This document shows positions 8,575-16,909 of a stretch of 61,749 nucleotides of DNA, in pieces. The translations under genes and the position numbers were made by a program. How positions within the stretch are numbered: position 1 is the stretch's first letter; each line of letters starts with the position of its first letter. The stretch is taken from positions 1 to 61,749 of the forward strand of contig NZ_JAAKZX010000031.1 of NCBI RefSeq assembly GCF_011045025.1. Direction: 5' to 3'. The notes under the pieces are model-generated. The model saw only the letters and a list, made by a program, of their open reading frames with translations. It ran no database searches and was not told the origin of the DNA. Source of the DNA: Streptomyces ureilyticus. GTDB lineage: Bacteria; Actinomycetota; Actinomycetes; Streptomycetales; Streptomycetaceae.

Positions 8575-9993
8575 TTAGCCCTTCACCACCCCCAGCGGAA
8601 CCAGCCGCGCGACCGTACGGCACAACCCCGCCCCCTCGCTCGCCTCCACTACCGCGCTGACATCCTTGTACGCCTCCGGGGTCTCCTCCGCGAGGCCGCG
8701 CAGCGATCGCGGGCGTACCGCGATGCCGCCCCGCTCGAGCCGGGCCCGCAGCTCCTTCCCGGCGACCGTACGCGCGGCCTGGTGACGGCTCATCACTCTC
8801 CCCGCGCCGTGGCAGGTGGAGTGGAAGGCGTCGCCGCCGGGCACTCCGGCCAGTACGTACGAGGCGGTGCCCATCGTGCCGGGGATCAGCACCGGCTGGC
8901 CGAACTCCCTTATGTCCTCGGGCAGTTCGCGGTGCCACGGCGGGAAGGCCCGAGTGGCGCCCTTGCGGTGGACGCACAGCCGGCGCCGGGCCCCGTCCAC
9001 CGTGTGGGTCTCGAGCTTGGCGAGGTTGTGGGAGACGTCGTACACGAGGGACAGCCGGGTGCGGGCGGCGCGGTGGAAGATCCGGCGGGTGGCGTCGGAC
9101 AGCAACTGGCGGTTCGCGCGGCCGTAGTTGGCGGCGGCGGCCATCGCGCCGAGGTACGCCCTTCCCTCGGGCGAGTCGACCGGCGTACAGGCCAGTTGCC
9201 GGTCGGGCACGGTGATGCCGTACCGGTTCATGGCCCGGTCCATCGCGCGTACGTGATCGGTGCAGATCTGGTGCCCGAGCCCCCGTGAACCGCAGTGGAT
9301 CATCACGCACACCTGGTCGCGGACGAGCCCGAACGCGGCGGCGACCCGCTCGTCGTACACCTCGGCTACCTGCTGGACCTCCAGGAAGTGGTTGGCGGAT
9401 CCGAGGCTGCCGACCTGCCCGAGACCGCGTTCCCGGGCCCGGCCGCTGACCTGCGCCCCGTCGGCGTCGGCGACCGCGCCGCCGTCCTCGCAGCGGGTGA
9501 GGTCGCGTTCCTCGCCGTGGCCGCGTTCCACGGCGTACCGGGAACCGCCGTCCAGGATCCGCTCCAGTTCCCCGGGCCCGCTCAGGTGCCACACCCCTCC
9601 GGGGCCCGCGCCGCGCGGGATCGCCCGGTCGAGCCCGTCCATGACATCGGGCAACGCGGGCCACAGCGACCGCCGGTCACCGTCGGCGGCCAGCAGCCGC
9701 ACCCCGCACGAGATGTCGAAGCCGACCCCGCCGGGCGAGACGACGCCGCCGTCGTCCACGTCGGTCGCCGCCACGCCGCCGATGGGGAAGCCGTAGCCCC
9801 AGTGGATATCCGGCATGGCGTACGAGGCTCCGACGATGCCGGGCAGCGTGGCCACGTTGACGACCTGCTCCAGCGATTTCTCGGCGTCCTCGAGCAGGTC
9901 GTGGGACGCGAAGACGATGCCCGGTACGCGCATGTCGCCTCGGGGTTCGATCCGGAAGCGGTACGGATTCTCCTCGACGAGGGTGAGTTCCAT
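8575..9993 (-). CDS. rtcB: RtcB-family RNA ligase
   Basis: This 472-residue protein matches RtcB, which seals 2',3'-cyclic phosphate RNA ends to 5'-OH ends in a GTP- and Mn-dependent reaction. Visible signatures are [10 protein letters not shown] (metal Cys), [25 protein letters not shown] and the guanylylation-site region [16 protein letters not shown]. The start at 9993 ([13 protein letters not shown]) follows GGGAGG; the open frame continues upstream but has no family similarity there. It converges on the archease gene. In other bacteria RtcB repairs tRNA or rRNA cut by stress-induced toxins. A VapBC pair 3 kb away makes such repair plausible here, but that is inference. Confidence 0.95.
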   Translation of the reverse strand: MELTLVEENPYRFRIEPRGDMRVPGIVFASHDLLEDAEKSLEQVVNVATLPGIVGASYAMPDIHWGYGFPIGGVAATDVDDGGVVSPGGVGFDISCGVRLLAADGDRRSLWPALPDVMDGLDRAIPRGAGPGGVWHLSGPGELERILDGGSRYAVERGHGEERDLTRCEDGGAVADADGAQVSGRARERGLGQVGSLGSANHFLEVQQVAEVYDERVAAAFGLVRDQVCVMIHCGSRGLGHQICTDHVRAMDRAMNRYGITVPDRQLACTPVDSPEGRAYLGAMAAAANYGRANRQLLSDATRRIFHRAARTRLSLVYDVSHNLAKLETHTVDGARRRLCVHRKGATRAFPPWHRELPEDIREFGQPVLIPGTMGTASYVLAGVPGGDAFHSTCHGAGRVMSRHQAARTVAGKELRARLERGGIAVRPRSLRGLAEETPEAYKDVSAVVEASEGAGLCRTVARLVPLGVVKG

Positions 9994-10391
9994 GGCGGCC
10001 TCCCGGGGGTGTGCGTGCGCCGTGGCGTCGCGCCGCATGCTGCGGGTACCCGGGGGCGGTTCGCGGAATCGGGGCTTCTGGCGAGTTCGGTCGCGGCCCG
10101 TGATCGGGAAGGTGAAGGGGCACGGGCGGTGATGCCCTTCGTACACCTGGAATGTCCAACTTCCGTGCGCGTGGGGGCTCTTGTCGCGGCGGCCCGGCCG
10201 CCGGGTGTGCCCCCCACTCGTTCTCGTCGGCGGTCCGGACGATACAGTGCGCCATTGAGGGTTCAAGATCATTTATCGGACCCCGGATGCTTTGACGGAC
10301 CAGACCATGCCGTCCCGGCACTCGGGACATGCACGGCATTCGCGTCCACAGCCAGGAAACGCTCAGAAAAATCTTTCTGGAGACACACCTG
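9994..10391. other. Divergent intergenic region between rtcB and the DUF3455 gene
   Basis: About 400 bp without a supported gene. It includes AT-richer DNA around 10250-10280 (TACAGT, GATCATTTATC) that could hold a promoter. I see no recognisable operator. Confidence 0.4.
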
Positions 10392-10964
10392 ATGAAGCTC
10401 GCCAGACGTCTCATCCTCACCACCACGGCCATAGCCGCCGTGACCGCCGGCACGCTGATCAGCGCGACGGCCGGCCAGGCCACACCAACGTCGAAGCCCG
10501 CCGGCGCCAATACCAAGGCCGCCGCCACGCCGAAGATCCCCGACTCCCTGAAGGTCCCCGACGGCCACCGGCTCACCGGCGTCTTCAACGCCAAGGGCGT
10601 CCAGACCTACACCTGCACCGACGGCGCCTGGAAGCTGCTGGAACCCGCCGCCACCCTCTCGGACAAGAAGGACGGCTCCCACCGCCCCATCGCCCTCCAC
10701 TCCCGCGGCCCCGTCTGGGTGTCCACGGTGGACGGCAGCGCGGTCAACGCCGCCGTCGTCGCCACCTCCCCCAAGTCCGGCACCATCCCCGAACTCCTCC
10801 TGGAGTCCACGGGCACGCGCGGCACGGGCGTCTTCGCCGACGTCTCCTACATCCAGCGCCTCAAGACCAGTGGCGGCGTCGCCCCCACCACCGCCTGCAC
10901 GGGCAGCGACCAGACCAGCGTCCCGTACTCCGCCGTCTACACCTTCTACAAGCCCGCGAAGTGA
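10392..10964 (+). CDS. Secreted DUF3455 protein
   Basis: This 190-residue protein begins with a Sec signal (MKLARRLILTTTAIAAVTAGTL, AxA-like site near ISATAGQA). It continues with the pattern IPDSLKVPDGHRLTGVFNAKGVQTYTCTDG and WVSTVDGSAVNA seen in DUF3455 proteins of bacteria and fungi. The biochemical role of DUF3455 is unknown. The start at 10392 follows CTGGAGACA. The 3' end lies in a 20-bp tandem duplication, and a strong hairpin follows. The Cys pair (YTCTDG and TTACTG) may form a disulphide outside the cell. Confidence 0.85.
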   Translation: MKLARRLILTTTAIAAVTAGTLISATAGQATPTSKPAGANTKAAATPKIPDSLKVPDGHRLTGVFNAKGVQTYTCTDGAWKLLEPAATLSDKKDGSHRPIALHSRGPVWVSTVDGSAVNAAVVATSPKSGTIPELLLESTGTRGTGVFADVSYIQRLKTSGGVAPTTACTGSDQTSVPYSAVYTFYKPAK

Positions 10965-10995
10965 TGCGGTGAGCAGCGAAGTGATGCGGTAAGCA
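10956..10995 (+). repeat. 20-bp tandem duplication over the DUF3455 stop codon
   Basis: GCGAAGTGATGCGGTGAGCA (10956-10975) is followed directly by a copy with one change (TAAGCA ending, 10976-10995). The first copy contains the stop codon. Confidence 0.85.
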
Positions 10996-11005
10996 GCAAC
11001 GACAG

Positions 11006-11048
11006 GGCCCCTCGGGACGTCTGGATATCCGGACGATTTCGAGGGGTC
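11006..11048 (+). terminator. Hairpin after the DUF3455 gene
   Basis: Outer stem CCCCTCG (11008-11014) pairs with CGAGGGG (11040-11046). The interior GTCTGGATATCCGGAC is itself self-complementary apart from one wobble. Good rho-independent terminator shape. Confidence 0.6.
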
Positions 11049-11267
11049 CTTGCTCTGCAGCCCACCCGACCACGCTCACCGCCCATAGGTCCGACCTCTC
11101 GGCGCATGCAGAGCCAAGCCCGCTGCCCGTCACGACGAATGACTGGCCAAGTTGCGCCCATTCATCGGATGACATCACGTCACGGGTATTGCCGTCAGCG
11201 AGTGACGCTTCTACCGTCCAACGGGTGCGCATGTGAACGTCGTTCATCCATGTGATGAGGAGCCGTC

Positions 11268-12572
11268 ATGCACAAACGTACCGTCGGCCTGCTGTCCCTA
11301 GGCGCGGCCATGTTGTCACTGCTCGTCCCCGCGGTCCCGAGCGGAGCCGCCGTGCCGACCGCGGCCGCTGTCCCGGCCGGCACGGTGGTCGCCGGGCAGC
11401 ACGCCCCGCGAACCGTCGTGCTCGACGGCAAACGCCTGGTGCACGCGAAGCAGCGCCTCAACCAGGGCGACCCGGTGCGGCGACGCGCCCTCGCCGACCT
11501 GGTCGAGCAAGCCGACAACTGGCTCGGCCAGGGCCCCTGGAGCGTCGCCGACAAGACGCAGACTCCGCCCAGCGGTGACAAGCACGACTACCTGAGTCAG
11601 GCCCCGTACTGGTGGCCGAGCCAACCGAAGACGCCCGACAACCCGTTGGGCTGCCCGTATGTGAGCAAGGACGGCCAGCGCAACCCGGAGGCCGACCAGA
11701 TCCCCGACCACTCCGAACGTGCCTACGTCTTCGCCTCCGCCTACACCCTCAGCCTCGCCTGGTACTACACCGGCAAGGCCGCCTACGCCCGGCACGCGTC
11801 CGACATCCTGCGCACCTGGTTCGTCACCCCGGAGACGAGGATGAACCCGCGCCTGATCAACGCCCAGTTCGTGCCCTGCGGTGACGACGGCCGGGCGGCC
11901 GGTCTCATCGAGTTCTCCCTGGGCTTTACGAGCCTGCTCGACGCGGCCGCGATCCTGGACACGGGTGCCCCCGGCTGGACCCGTGCCGACCATGGCGGAT
12001 TCCGTTCCTGGTCCGCCCAGTTCCTCGACTGGTGGACGACAAGCGAGTTCGGCAAGGAGGAGTCCGCGGCCGTCAACAACCACGGAACCTTCGCCGACAT
12101 GCAGGTGGCCGCCATCGCACTGTCCGTCGGGCGCCCCCAACTGGCCCGCGAGACCGTCCTCCAGGCGCGTACCACCCGTATCGACCAGGGCATCGCCCCG
12201 GACGGCAGCCAGCCGGAGGAAATCCGTCGCACCCGCAGCTACCACTACTCCGCCTTCAACCTGCTCGCCCTGGCCCGGCTCGCCGACGTCGGACGGCACG
12301 TGGGCGTCAACCTCTGGAAGCACCAAGGCCCCGACGGCCAGAGCGTGTTCAAGGCCGTCGACTTCCTTCTCCCTGCCGCTACGGGCACGGCGCCCTGGCC
12401 CCACCCCGAGTCCAAGTTCGAGATCTGGAAGGCGAACGACGTCATCCACGCAGCCGCCGACGCGGGCGACCGCAACGCGCGGGCGGCACTGCCCCAGCTC
12501 ACCCCACCGCCCGGCGGCGACCTCTGGACTCTGCGGCCCGCCGCCGAACTACTGTCGTCGGAGCTGTTCTGA
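11268..12572 (+). CDS. Secreted alginate-lyase-family polysaccharide lyase
   Basis: This 434-residue protein has a signal peptide (KRTVGLLSLGAAMLSLLVPAVPSGA) followed by the alpha/alpha-toroid alginate lyase domain. Landmarks are DYLSQAPYWWP, YTLSLAWYYTGK, TWFVTPETRMNPRL, the NNHGTF motif (Asn-His pair) and RTRSYHYSAFNL with the Tyr/Arg residues used in beta-elimination. These features suggest the PL5/PL38-type group, which cleaves uronic-acid polymers such as alginate or glucuronan. The start at 11268 follows GAGGAGCC. The gene is monocistronic, with a terminator at 12601. A beta-glucuronidase lies 47 kb away, not linked. Confidence 0.88.
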   Translation: MHKRTVGLLSLGAAMLSLLVPAVPSGAAVPTAAAVPAGTVVAGQHAPRTVVLDGKRLVHAKQRLNQGDPVRRRALADLVEQADNWLGQGPWSVADKTQTPPSGDKHDYLSQAPYWWPSQPKTPDNPLGCPYVSKDGQRNPEADQIPDHSERAYVFASAYTLSLAWYYTGKAAYARHASDILRTWFVTPETRMNPRLINAQFVPCGDDGRAAGLIEFSLGFTSLLDAAAILDTGAPGWTRADHGGFRSWSAQFLDWWTTSEFGKEESAAVNNHGTFADMQVAAIALSVGRPQLARETVLQARTTRIDQGIAPDGSQPEEIRRTRSYHYSAFNLLALARLADVGRHVGVNLWKHQGPDGQSVFKAVDFLLPAATGTAPWPHPESKFEIWKANDVIHAAADAGDRNARAALPQLTPPPGGDLWTLRPAAELLSSELF

Positions 12573-12600
12573 CCAGCGGGACGCCATATGGCACCGCCGT

Positions 12601-12635
12601 CTCCCTCCCCCCGCTGCATGCGCGGGCGGGAGGAG
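12601..12635 (+). terminator. GC-rich hairpin after the lyase gene
   Basis: CTCCCTCCCCCCGC (12601-12614) pairs imperfectly with GCGGGCGGGAGGAG (12622-12635) around a short loop, 28 bp after the stop. Confidence 0.5.
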
Positions 12636-12660
12636 CGGCTCCACTGCTCGGACCTGGCCG

Positions 12661-12696
12661 GTATATAAACGACCGGGTGTCCTGATATACACGGTC
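12661..12696 (+). promoter_or_regulatory. Probable VapBC operator/promoter
   Basis: GTATAT (12661-12666) and ATATAC (12685-12690) form an inverted repeat. A second pair, GACCG/CGGTC (12671-12675, 12692-12696), is interleaved. The site lies just before the antitoxin start, where VapB-VapC complexes usually autoregulate. Confidence 0.5.
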
Positions 12697-12716
12697 GGCG
12701 GGCGGAGGAAGGCATC

Positions 12717-12977
12717 ATGAGTCGGACGGTCATCGATCTCGACGACGAGGCGCTGGAAGAAGCGGCCAAGGAACTCGACACCACCACCAAGCGCGACACC
12801 ATCAACACGGCCCTACGGGAAGTCACGGCCCGCTACCGGCGGCTGCGCTCTCTCGAAGAAGCCCGCCAACTGGTGGCCGACGGTGCCCTGGACATCGACC
12901 TGCTCCTGGACAAGCACTCGTACCGCCCCACGAGCACGGGCCCTGACGACGACCGCGACACCGCAGCGGACGAGTGA
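12717..12977 (+). CDS. vapB: VapB-family antitoxin
   Basis: This 86-residue protein begins with a ribbon-helix-helix segment (MSRTVIDLDDEALEEAAKEL, then TTTKRDTINTALREV), typical of type II VapB antitoxins. The C-terminal tail is acidic and should block the toxin active site. ATG at 12717 follows GGAGGAA. Its stop overlaps the toxin GTG start by 4 bp (GTGA), the usual coupling. The product would repress its own promoter through the AT-rich dyad upstream. Confidence 0.92.
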   Translation: MSRTVIDLDDEALEEAAKELDTTTKRDTINTALREVTARYRRLRSLEEARQLVADGALDIDLLLDKHSYRPTSTGPDDDRDTAADE

Positions 12978-13387
12978 CCGTCGCCGACTACCTGATCGAC
13001 ACGTCCGCCCTCGCCCGCGTCCTGCTCCGCCAGAACACGGCCGATTGGGACGACAGGATCGGCGCCGGCCTCGTCGCGATCTGCGACCTCACCGAACTGG
13101 AAGTCCTGTACTCGGCCCGTTCGGCCCCGGACCGCACCCGCCTGAAGGCCACATTCGACGCCCACTACGCCTGGTGCCCCATGCCGGACGGCGTCTACCG
13201 CCGCTCCCGCGTCGTCCAGGAACAACTGACCGCCAAAGGGGAGCACCGCAGCACGGGATCCGTCGATCTCCTCGTGGCCGCCGCCGCGGAAGAAGCAGGC
13301 CTCACCCTGCTCCACTTCGACCGCGACTTCGAAACCATCGCCCGCACGACAGGGCAGCCGGTGCGCATGATCGACCTCAGGCATTAG
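12974..13387 (+). CDS. vapC: VapC-family PIN ribonuclease toxin
   Basis: This 137-residue PIN-domain protein keeps the four acidic positions expected of the fold: Asp in YLIDTSAL (residue 8), Glu in TELEVLYSA, Asp in TGSVDLLVAAAA and Asp in HFDRDFETI. VapC toxins cut tRNA or rRNA at specific loops; the target is not predictable here. GTG start at 12974 overlaps the antitoxin stop. The pair has no mobile-element flank, so it is a chromosomal module. Confidence 0.92.
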   Translation: MTVADYLIDTSALARVLLRQNTADWDDRIGAGLVAICDLTELEVLYSARSAPDRTRLKATFDAHYAWCPMPDGVYRRSRVVQEQLTAKGEHRSTGSVDLLVAAAAEEAGLTLLHFDRDFETIARTTGQPVRMIDLRH

Positions 13388-13520
13388 AGCCCGCGCGGTC
13401 GTACCAAGCGCGGAAGGCGGGCTCAGGACACCAGGGGCCGTACAGCGGGCTTCGGAGGCCACAGTGCGCGGCCGGTGATGTCGGCTGTCTACGGTGGTCG
13501 TCGAGGAGAAGGTGAGTGCG

Positions 13521-14594
13521 ATGTCTCTTGCCCCCGGCGCGGCAGACTCTTCCGGGACCAGCCGCAGTACGTCGGCGACGATCCAGCCGAACATCCTGCG
13601 TTACTTGGTCGCGGTCGCCGACGAGCGCGGCGTCGATCTGCGTCCCCTGCTGAAACAGATGGGACTGGACGAGACGCTCATGCGCTCCGCCGCGCTGCGG
13701 GTGTCGTACCGGCAGGGCAGTGCGCTGATCCGGCGTGCGCTGGAGCTCACCGGGGACGAGCGCCTGGGGCTGAAGGTCGGCGCGGCGCAGCATCTGACCG
13801 CGTGGGGTCTGCTCGGCTTCGCGCTGATGGCCGACGACACGCTGCGGCACGCCATCGAGACCGGGGTGAAGTACCAGAATCTGTCCGGGGCGATGGTGGT
13901 GTGGTCGGCCGGTGTGGACGAGGAGGACGACGCCTTCGTCATACGCGCCGATCTTCCCGATCCCGCCATGGACCCGGCCGTGGCCACCTTCCTGATCGAG
14001 GAGGCGTACGCCTCCGTGGTCACCCTGTCCCGGCTGGCCGTCGATCCGGCCTTCGCGCCGAGAGCGGTGCAGTTCTCTTTTCCGTCACCACGCCAACTCG
14101 ACCTGTACGGCGCCCTGTTCCGCTGTCCGGTCCGATTCGGTACGCCCACCAACCGCATGGTCATCGACCCGGCGTGGGCCCGTATCCGGATGCCCGGCCG
14201 GGATCCGGTGAGCTACGCGTCGACGCTGGAGACGCTCGACGCGCAGATGGCTTCCCGTCGTGACCAGCAGGATCTGCTGGAGGTGTTGGAGGTCTCCGTC
14301 GCGCAGAGCCTCCCGGTGGTGCCGTCGTTCGGTGAGCAGGCGCGGCGGCATGCGACGAGCGAGCGGACGCTGCGCCGTCGGCTGGCCGACTGCGGCACGA
14401 CGTACGAGGCACTCGTCGAGGGAGTGCGCCGGGAACGCGTCGAACAGCTCCTCCTCCGCCCGGAGTTGACCCTGCGCGACATCGCCCGCCGGGCGGGATT
14501 CTCCGACGAACGGGCGCTGCGCCGCGCGGTACGCCGCTGGCACGGCACGTCTCCGGGCCGGCTCCGGGAGCGGATGCGTGCCGATCGCCTTTGA
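13521..14594 (+). CDS. AraC-family regulator with Arabinose_bd-type N-domain
   Basis: This 357-residue protein has an N-terminal effector domain (NILRYLVAVADERGVDLRPLL...LTAWGLLGFALMADDTLRHAI) of the PF12625 type. A C-terminal AraC HTH pair follows (ATSERTLRRRLADCGTTYEALVEGVRRE, then LTLRDIARRAGFSDERALRRAVRRWHGTSPGRLR). This is the architecture of VirS/OruR-like regulators. ATG at 13521 is preceded by GGAGAAGGTGAG; an upstream GTG at 13494 is the alternative. It faces the aldehyde dehydrogenase-SDR-FMO operon tail to tail across a 27-bp terminator. It may control that operon, as VirS controls the mycobacterial mymA operon; this is inference. Confidence 0.9.
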   Translation: MSLAPGAADSSGTSRSTSATIQPNILRYLVAVADERGVDLRPLLKQMGLDETLMRSAALRVSYRQGSALIRRALELTGDERLGLKVGAAQHLTAWGLLGFALMADDTLRHAIETGVKYQNLSGAMVVWSAGVDEEDDAFVIRADLPDPAMDPAVATFLIEEAYASVVTLSRLAVDPAFAPRAVQFSFPSPRQLDLYGALFRCPVRFGTPTNRMVIDPAWARIRMPGRDPVSYASTLETLDAQMASRRDQQDLLEVLEVSVAQSLPVVPSFGEQARRHATSERTLRRRLADCGTTYEALVEGVRRERVEQLLLRPELTLRDIARRAGFSDERALRRAVRRWHGTSPGRLRERMRADRL

Positions 14595-14597
14595 GGT

Positions 14598-14620
14598 CCA
14601 GGGCGTGTTACACGCCCTGG
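14598..14620. terminator. Bidirectional hairpin between convergent genes
   Basis: CCAGGGCGTG (14598-14607) pairs perfectly with CACGCCCTGG (14611-14620) around a 3-nt loop. It fills the gap between the AraC and aldehyde dehydrogenase stops. Confidence 0.75.
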
Positions 14621-14621
14621 G

Positions 14622-16034
14622 TCAGCGGGTGCGGATCCAGATCGTCTTCTCCCGGCTCCACTGGTCGAAGGCGTCGGTGGACTTCTCCGCTCCGCCGAAT
14701 CCCGACTGCTTCCAGCCGCCGAAGGGCGTGGTGATGTCACCCTCGCTGTAGGCGTTGACGGAGACCACGCCGGCCTCGATACCGCGGGCCAGCCTCAGCG
14801 CCGTATCGAGGTCGCGGGTCCAGACGGAGGCGGCGAGACCGTACTCGGTGGCGTTGGCCCTGCGTACCGCCTCGTCCTCGGAGGTGAAGGTCTGGACGGT
14901 GACGACCGGACCGAACAACTCCGTGGTGAGGACGTCGCTGCCGTCGGGGGCTCGGGTGATCACGGTGGGCGGGTAGTACGCGCCGCGCGGAGGCAGACCA
15001 TGCGGCAGTCCCCCGGTGTGGATCTGGGCTCCGCCGGCCCGGGCGGCCTCCACGGCTCCCGCGACCCGGTCGAAGGCGGCGCGGTTGATGAGCGGCCCCA
15101 ACTGCGTGCGCGGGTCGGCCGGATCGCCGATGACGAGCTCAATCGCCGCGGCCGTGAACCGTTCCAGGACCTCCTCGGCGATGCTGTGGTGGACCAGGAT
15201 CCGGGTGCCGGCCGTGCAGTTCTGCCCCATGGTCAGGAACGCGGACTCGATCATGTTGTCGATGAGCTCATCGCCGTAGGAGAGCGCGTCGGCCATCAGC
15301 ACCTGGGGGCTCTTGCCGCCCATCTCCAGCGAGACACGCTTGAAGTTGCTCTCGGCGGCGGCCCTGAGGATGTGCCGGCCGGTCGTAGTGGATCCGGTGA
15401 AGGAGAGCGCCCCCACGAGGGGGGCGCGGGCGAGTGCCGCCCCGGCTTCCTGGCCGTATCCGGGCAGTACCGTGAGCACCCCTTCGGGCAGGCCGGCCTC
15501 CGTGGCGAGTGCGGCCAGGTGCAGGGCCGAGCGCGGGGTCGCCTCGGCGGGCTTGACCAGCAGACAGTTGCCCGCGGCCAGGGCCGGGCCGACCTTCCAG
15601 GCGGTCATGGCCAGCGGGTAGTTCCACGGCAGGATCGCCGCGACGACGCCGACCGGTTCGCGGCTCATGAGACCGAGAGCGTCGGGCCCGCTCGGCGCGA
15701 TACGGCCGAAGACCTTGTCGGCCGCCTCGGCGAACCAGCGCACCGACTCGATCGCGCCCGGTACGTCGCCCGTACGGCACTCCGTGATCGGCTTGCCCGC
15801 GTCCTCGCTGTCCAGCCGGGCGAGGACCTCGGCGTCCCGTTCCATGAGGTCGGCCAGCCGCAGCAGCACCGCCCCGCGCTCCCGGACCGGCAGCCGCGAC
15901 CACACCCCGGAGTCGTGGACCTGCCGGGCCTGCTCGGCCGCCTTGGCGACGTCGTCGGTGCTCGCGGCGGGCAGGGAGGTGATCGGCTCACCGGTGGCAG
16001 GGTTGACGACCCGCAGCGTCTCGTTCGTGGTCAT
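14622..16034 (-). CDS. NAD(P)-dependent aldehyde dehydrogenase
   Basis: This 470-residue enzyme is of standard ALDH length. It has ILPWNYPLAM, the glycine motif FTGSTTTGRHI, the general base Glu in LEMGGKSPQ and the catalytic Cys in GQNCTAG. It ends with TTPFGGWKQSGFG. It oxidises an aldehyde to the acid. It is the third gene of the FMO-SDR-ALDH operon; its ATG overlaps the SDR stop by 4 bp. With a Baeyer-Villiger-like FMO and an SDR upstream, it probably finishes oxidation of a hydrophobic ketone, alcohol or aldehyde. The substrate is not evident. Confidence 0.93.
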   Translation of the reverse strand: MTTNETLRVVNPATGEPITSLPAASTDDVAKAAEQARQVHDSGVWSRLPVRERGAVLLRLADLMERDAEVLARLDSEDAGKPITECRTGDVPGAIESVRWFAEAADKVFGRIAPSGPDALGLMSREPVGVVAAILPWNYPLAMTAWKVGPALAAGNCLLVKPAEATPRSALHLAALATEAGLPEGVLTVLPGYGQEAGAALARAPLVGALSFTGSTTTGRHILRAAAESNFKRVSLEMGGKSPQVLMADALSYGDELIDNMIESAFLTMGQNCTAGTRILVHHSIAEEVLERFTAAAIELVIGDPADPRTQLGPLINRAAFDRVAGAVEAARAGGAQIHTGGLPHGLPPRGAYYPPTVITRAPDGSDVLTTELFGPVVTVQTFTSEDEAVRRANATEYGLAASVWTRDLDTALRLARGIEAGVVSVNAYSEGDITTPFGGWKQSGFGGAEKSTDAFDQWSREKTIWIRTR

Positions 16035-16909
16035 GCTTTCTCCACCAGCTCCCAGCGGCCGTCGCTCTGGCGGGCCAGTCCCCGTCGGCGGAGTTCCTCC
16101 AGATAGCGGGCCATTCCGCGGTCACCGCGCTTGCGGAACAGCGGGAAAACCTTGGGCAGCAGGTTCGGCATGAGCATCGCGAAACGCACCAGCCGGGACT
16201 CGCCGGGCCGCGGGTAGGCCTCCAGCCGGGGCTTGTCCAGCAGGCTCACCACGGCCGCGACGACGTCGACGGGCTGCTGGGGCCGGTCCTGGAACTGCAT
16301 GGAGTTCCCGCCGTCCACGGCTTCCTGACGCAGCATCCGGGTATCGGTCGCCGACGGCAGGACCGAACCGGCCAGGATGCCCTTGCTCCTCAGGTCGAGC
16401 CCGATGGCGAGCATCGCGCCCCGCAGCCCGAACTTGGAGGCGGTGTAGATCGGGGTCTCGCCCAGCGGGAAGATCCCGCCGAGGGAGACCGTGGTGACGA
16501 CCCGGGCGTCCCGAGAAGCCTTCAGCAGGGGGATCGCGATCCGGGTCGCGACCAGCGGTGACGTCAGGTTGAGGGTGATCTCCCGCTCGATGCTCTCGAC
16601 GCTGCGGACGTCGAAGCGTTCCGCGTTGGTCATGCCCACGTTGTTGACGAGTACGTCCAGGCGGCCGTGGTCATCGGCGACCACCTGGAACAGCAGCTCC
16701 ACCTGGGCGCGGTCCAGCAGGTCACAGCCGATGCCGGTATGCCCGATGCCCGGCAGGTCCGCGGCCACCTTCATGGCGCGTACCCCGTCGATGTCGACGA
16801 CGACGCAGCGGGCGCCGCCGGAGGCGAAACGACGGCACAGCGCACTGCCGATGCCGCCCGCGCCACCGGTCACCAGCATGACCTTGTCGGTGAAGTCGAA
16901 TCTGCTCAT
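16031..16909 (-). CDS. Short-chain dehydrogenase/reductase (SDR)
   Basis: This 292-residue protein has TGGAGGIG cofactor binding, NNVG and the active-site YTASK (YxxxK). A basic C-terminal extension (LFRKRGDRGMARYLEELRRRG) is typical of membrane-associated or lipid-acting SDRs of the SadH type. It overlaps the FMO gene upstream and the ALDH gene downstream by 4 bp each, so all three are translationally coupled. It probably interconverts the alcohol and carbonyl forms of the operon substrate. Confidence 0.92.
   Translation of the reverse strand: MSRFDFTDKVMLVTGGAGGIGSALCRRFASGGARCVVVDIDGVRAMKVAADLPGIGHTGIGCDLLDRAQVELLFQVVADDHGRLDVLVNNVGMTNAERFDVRSVESIEREITLNLTSPLVATRIAIPLLKASRDARVVTTVSLGGIFPLGETPIYTASKFGLRGAMLAIGLDLRSKGILAGSVLPSATDTRMLRQEAVDGGNSMQFQDRPQQPVDVVAAVVSLLDKPRLEAYPRPGESRLVRFAMLMPNLLPKVFPLFRKRGDRGMARYLEELRRRGLARQSDGRWELVEKA

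Noticed and set aside
10185..10205. GGCGGC/GCCGCC self-complementary stretch upstream of rtcB
   Set aside because: Short GC palindromes of this kind are expected by chance at this base composition; no gene end is adjacent.
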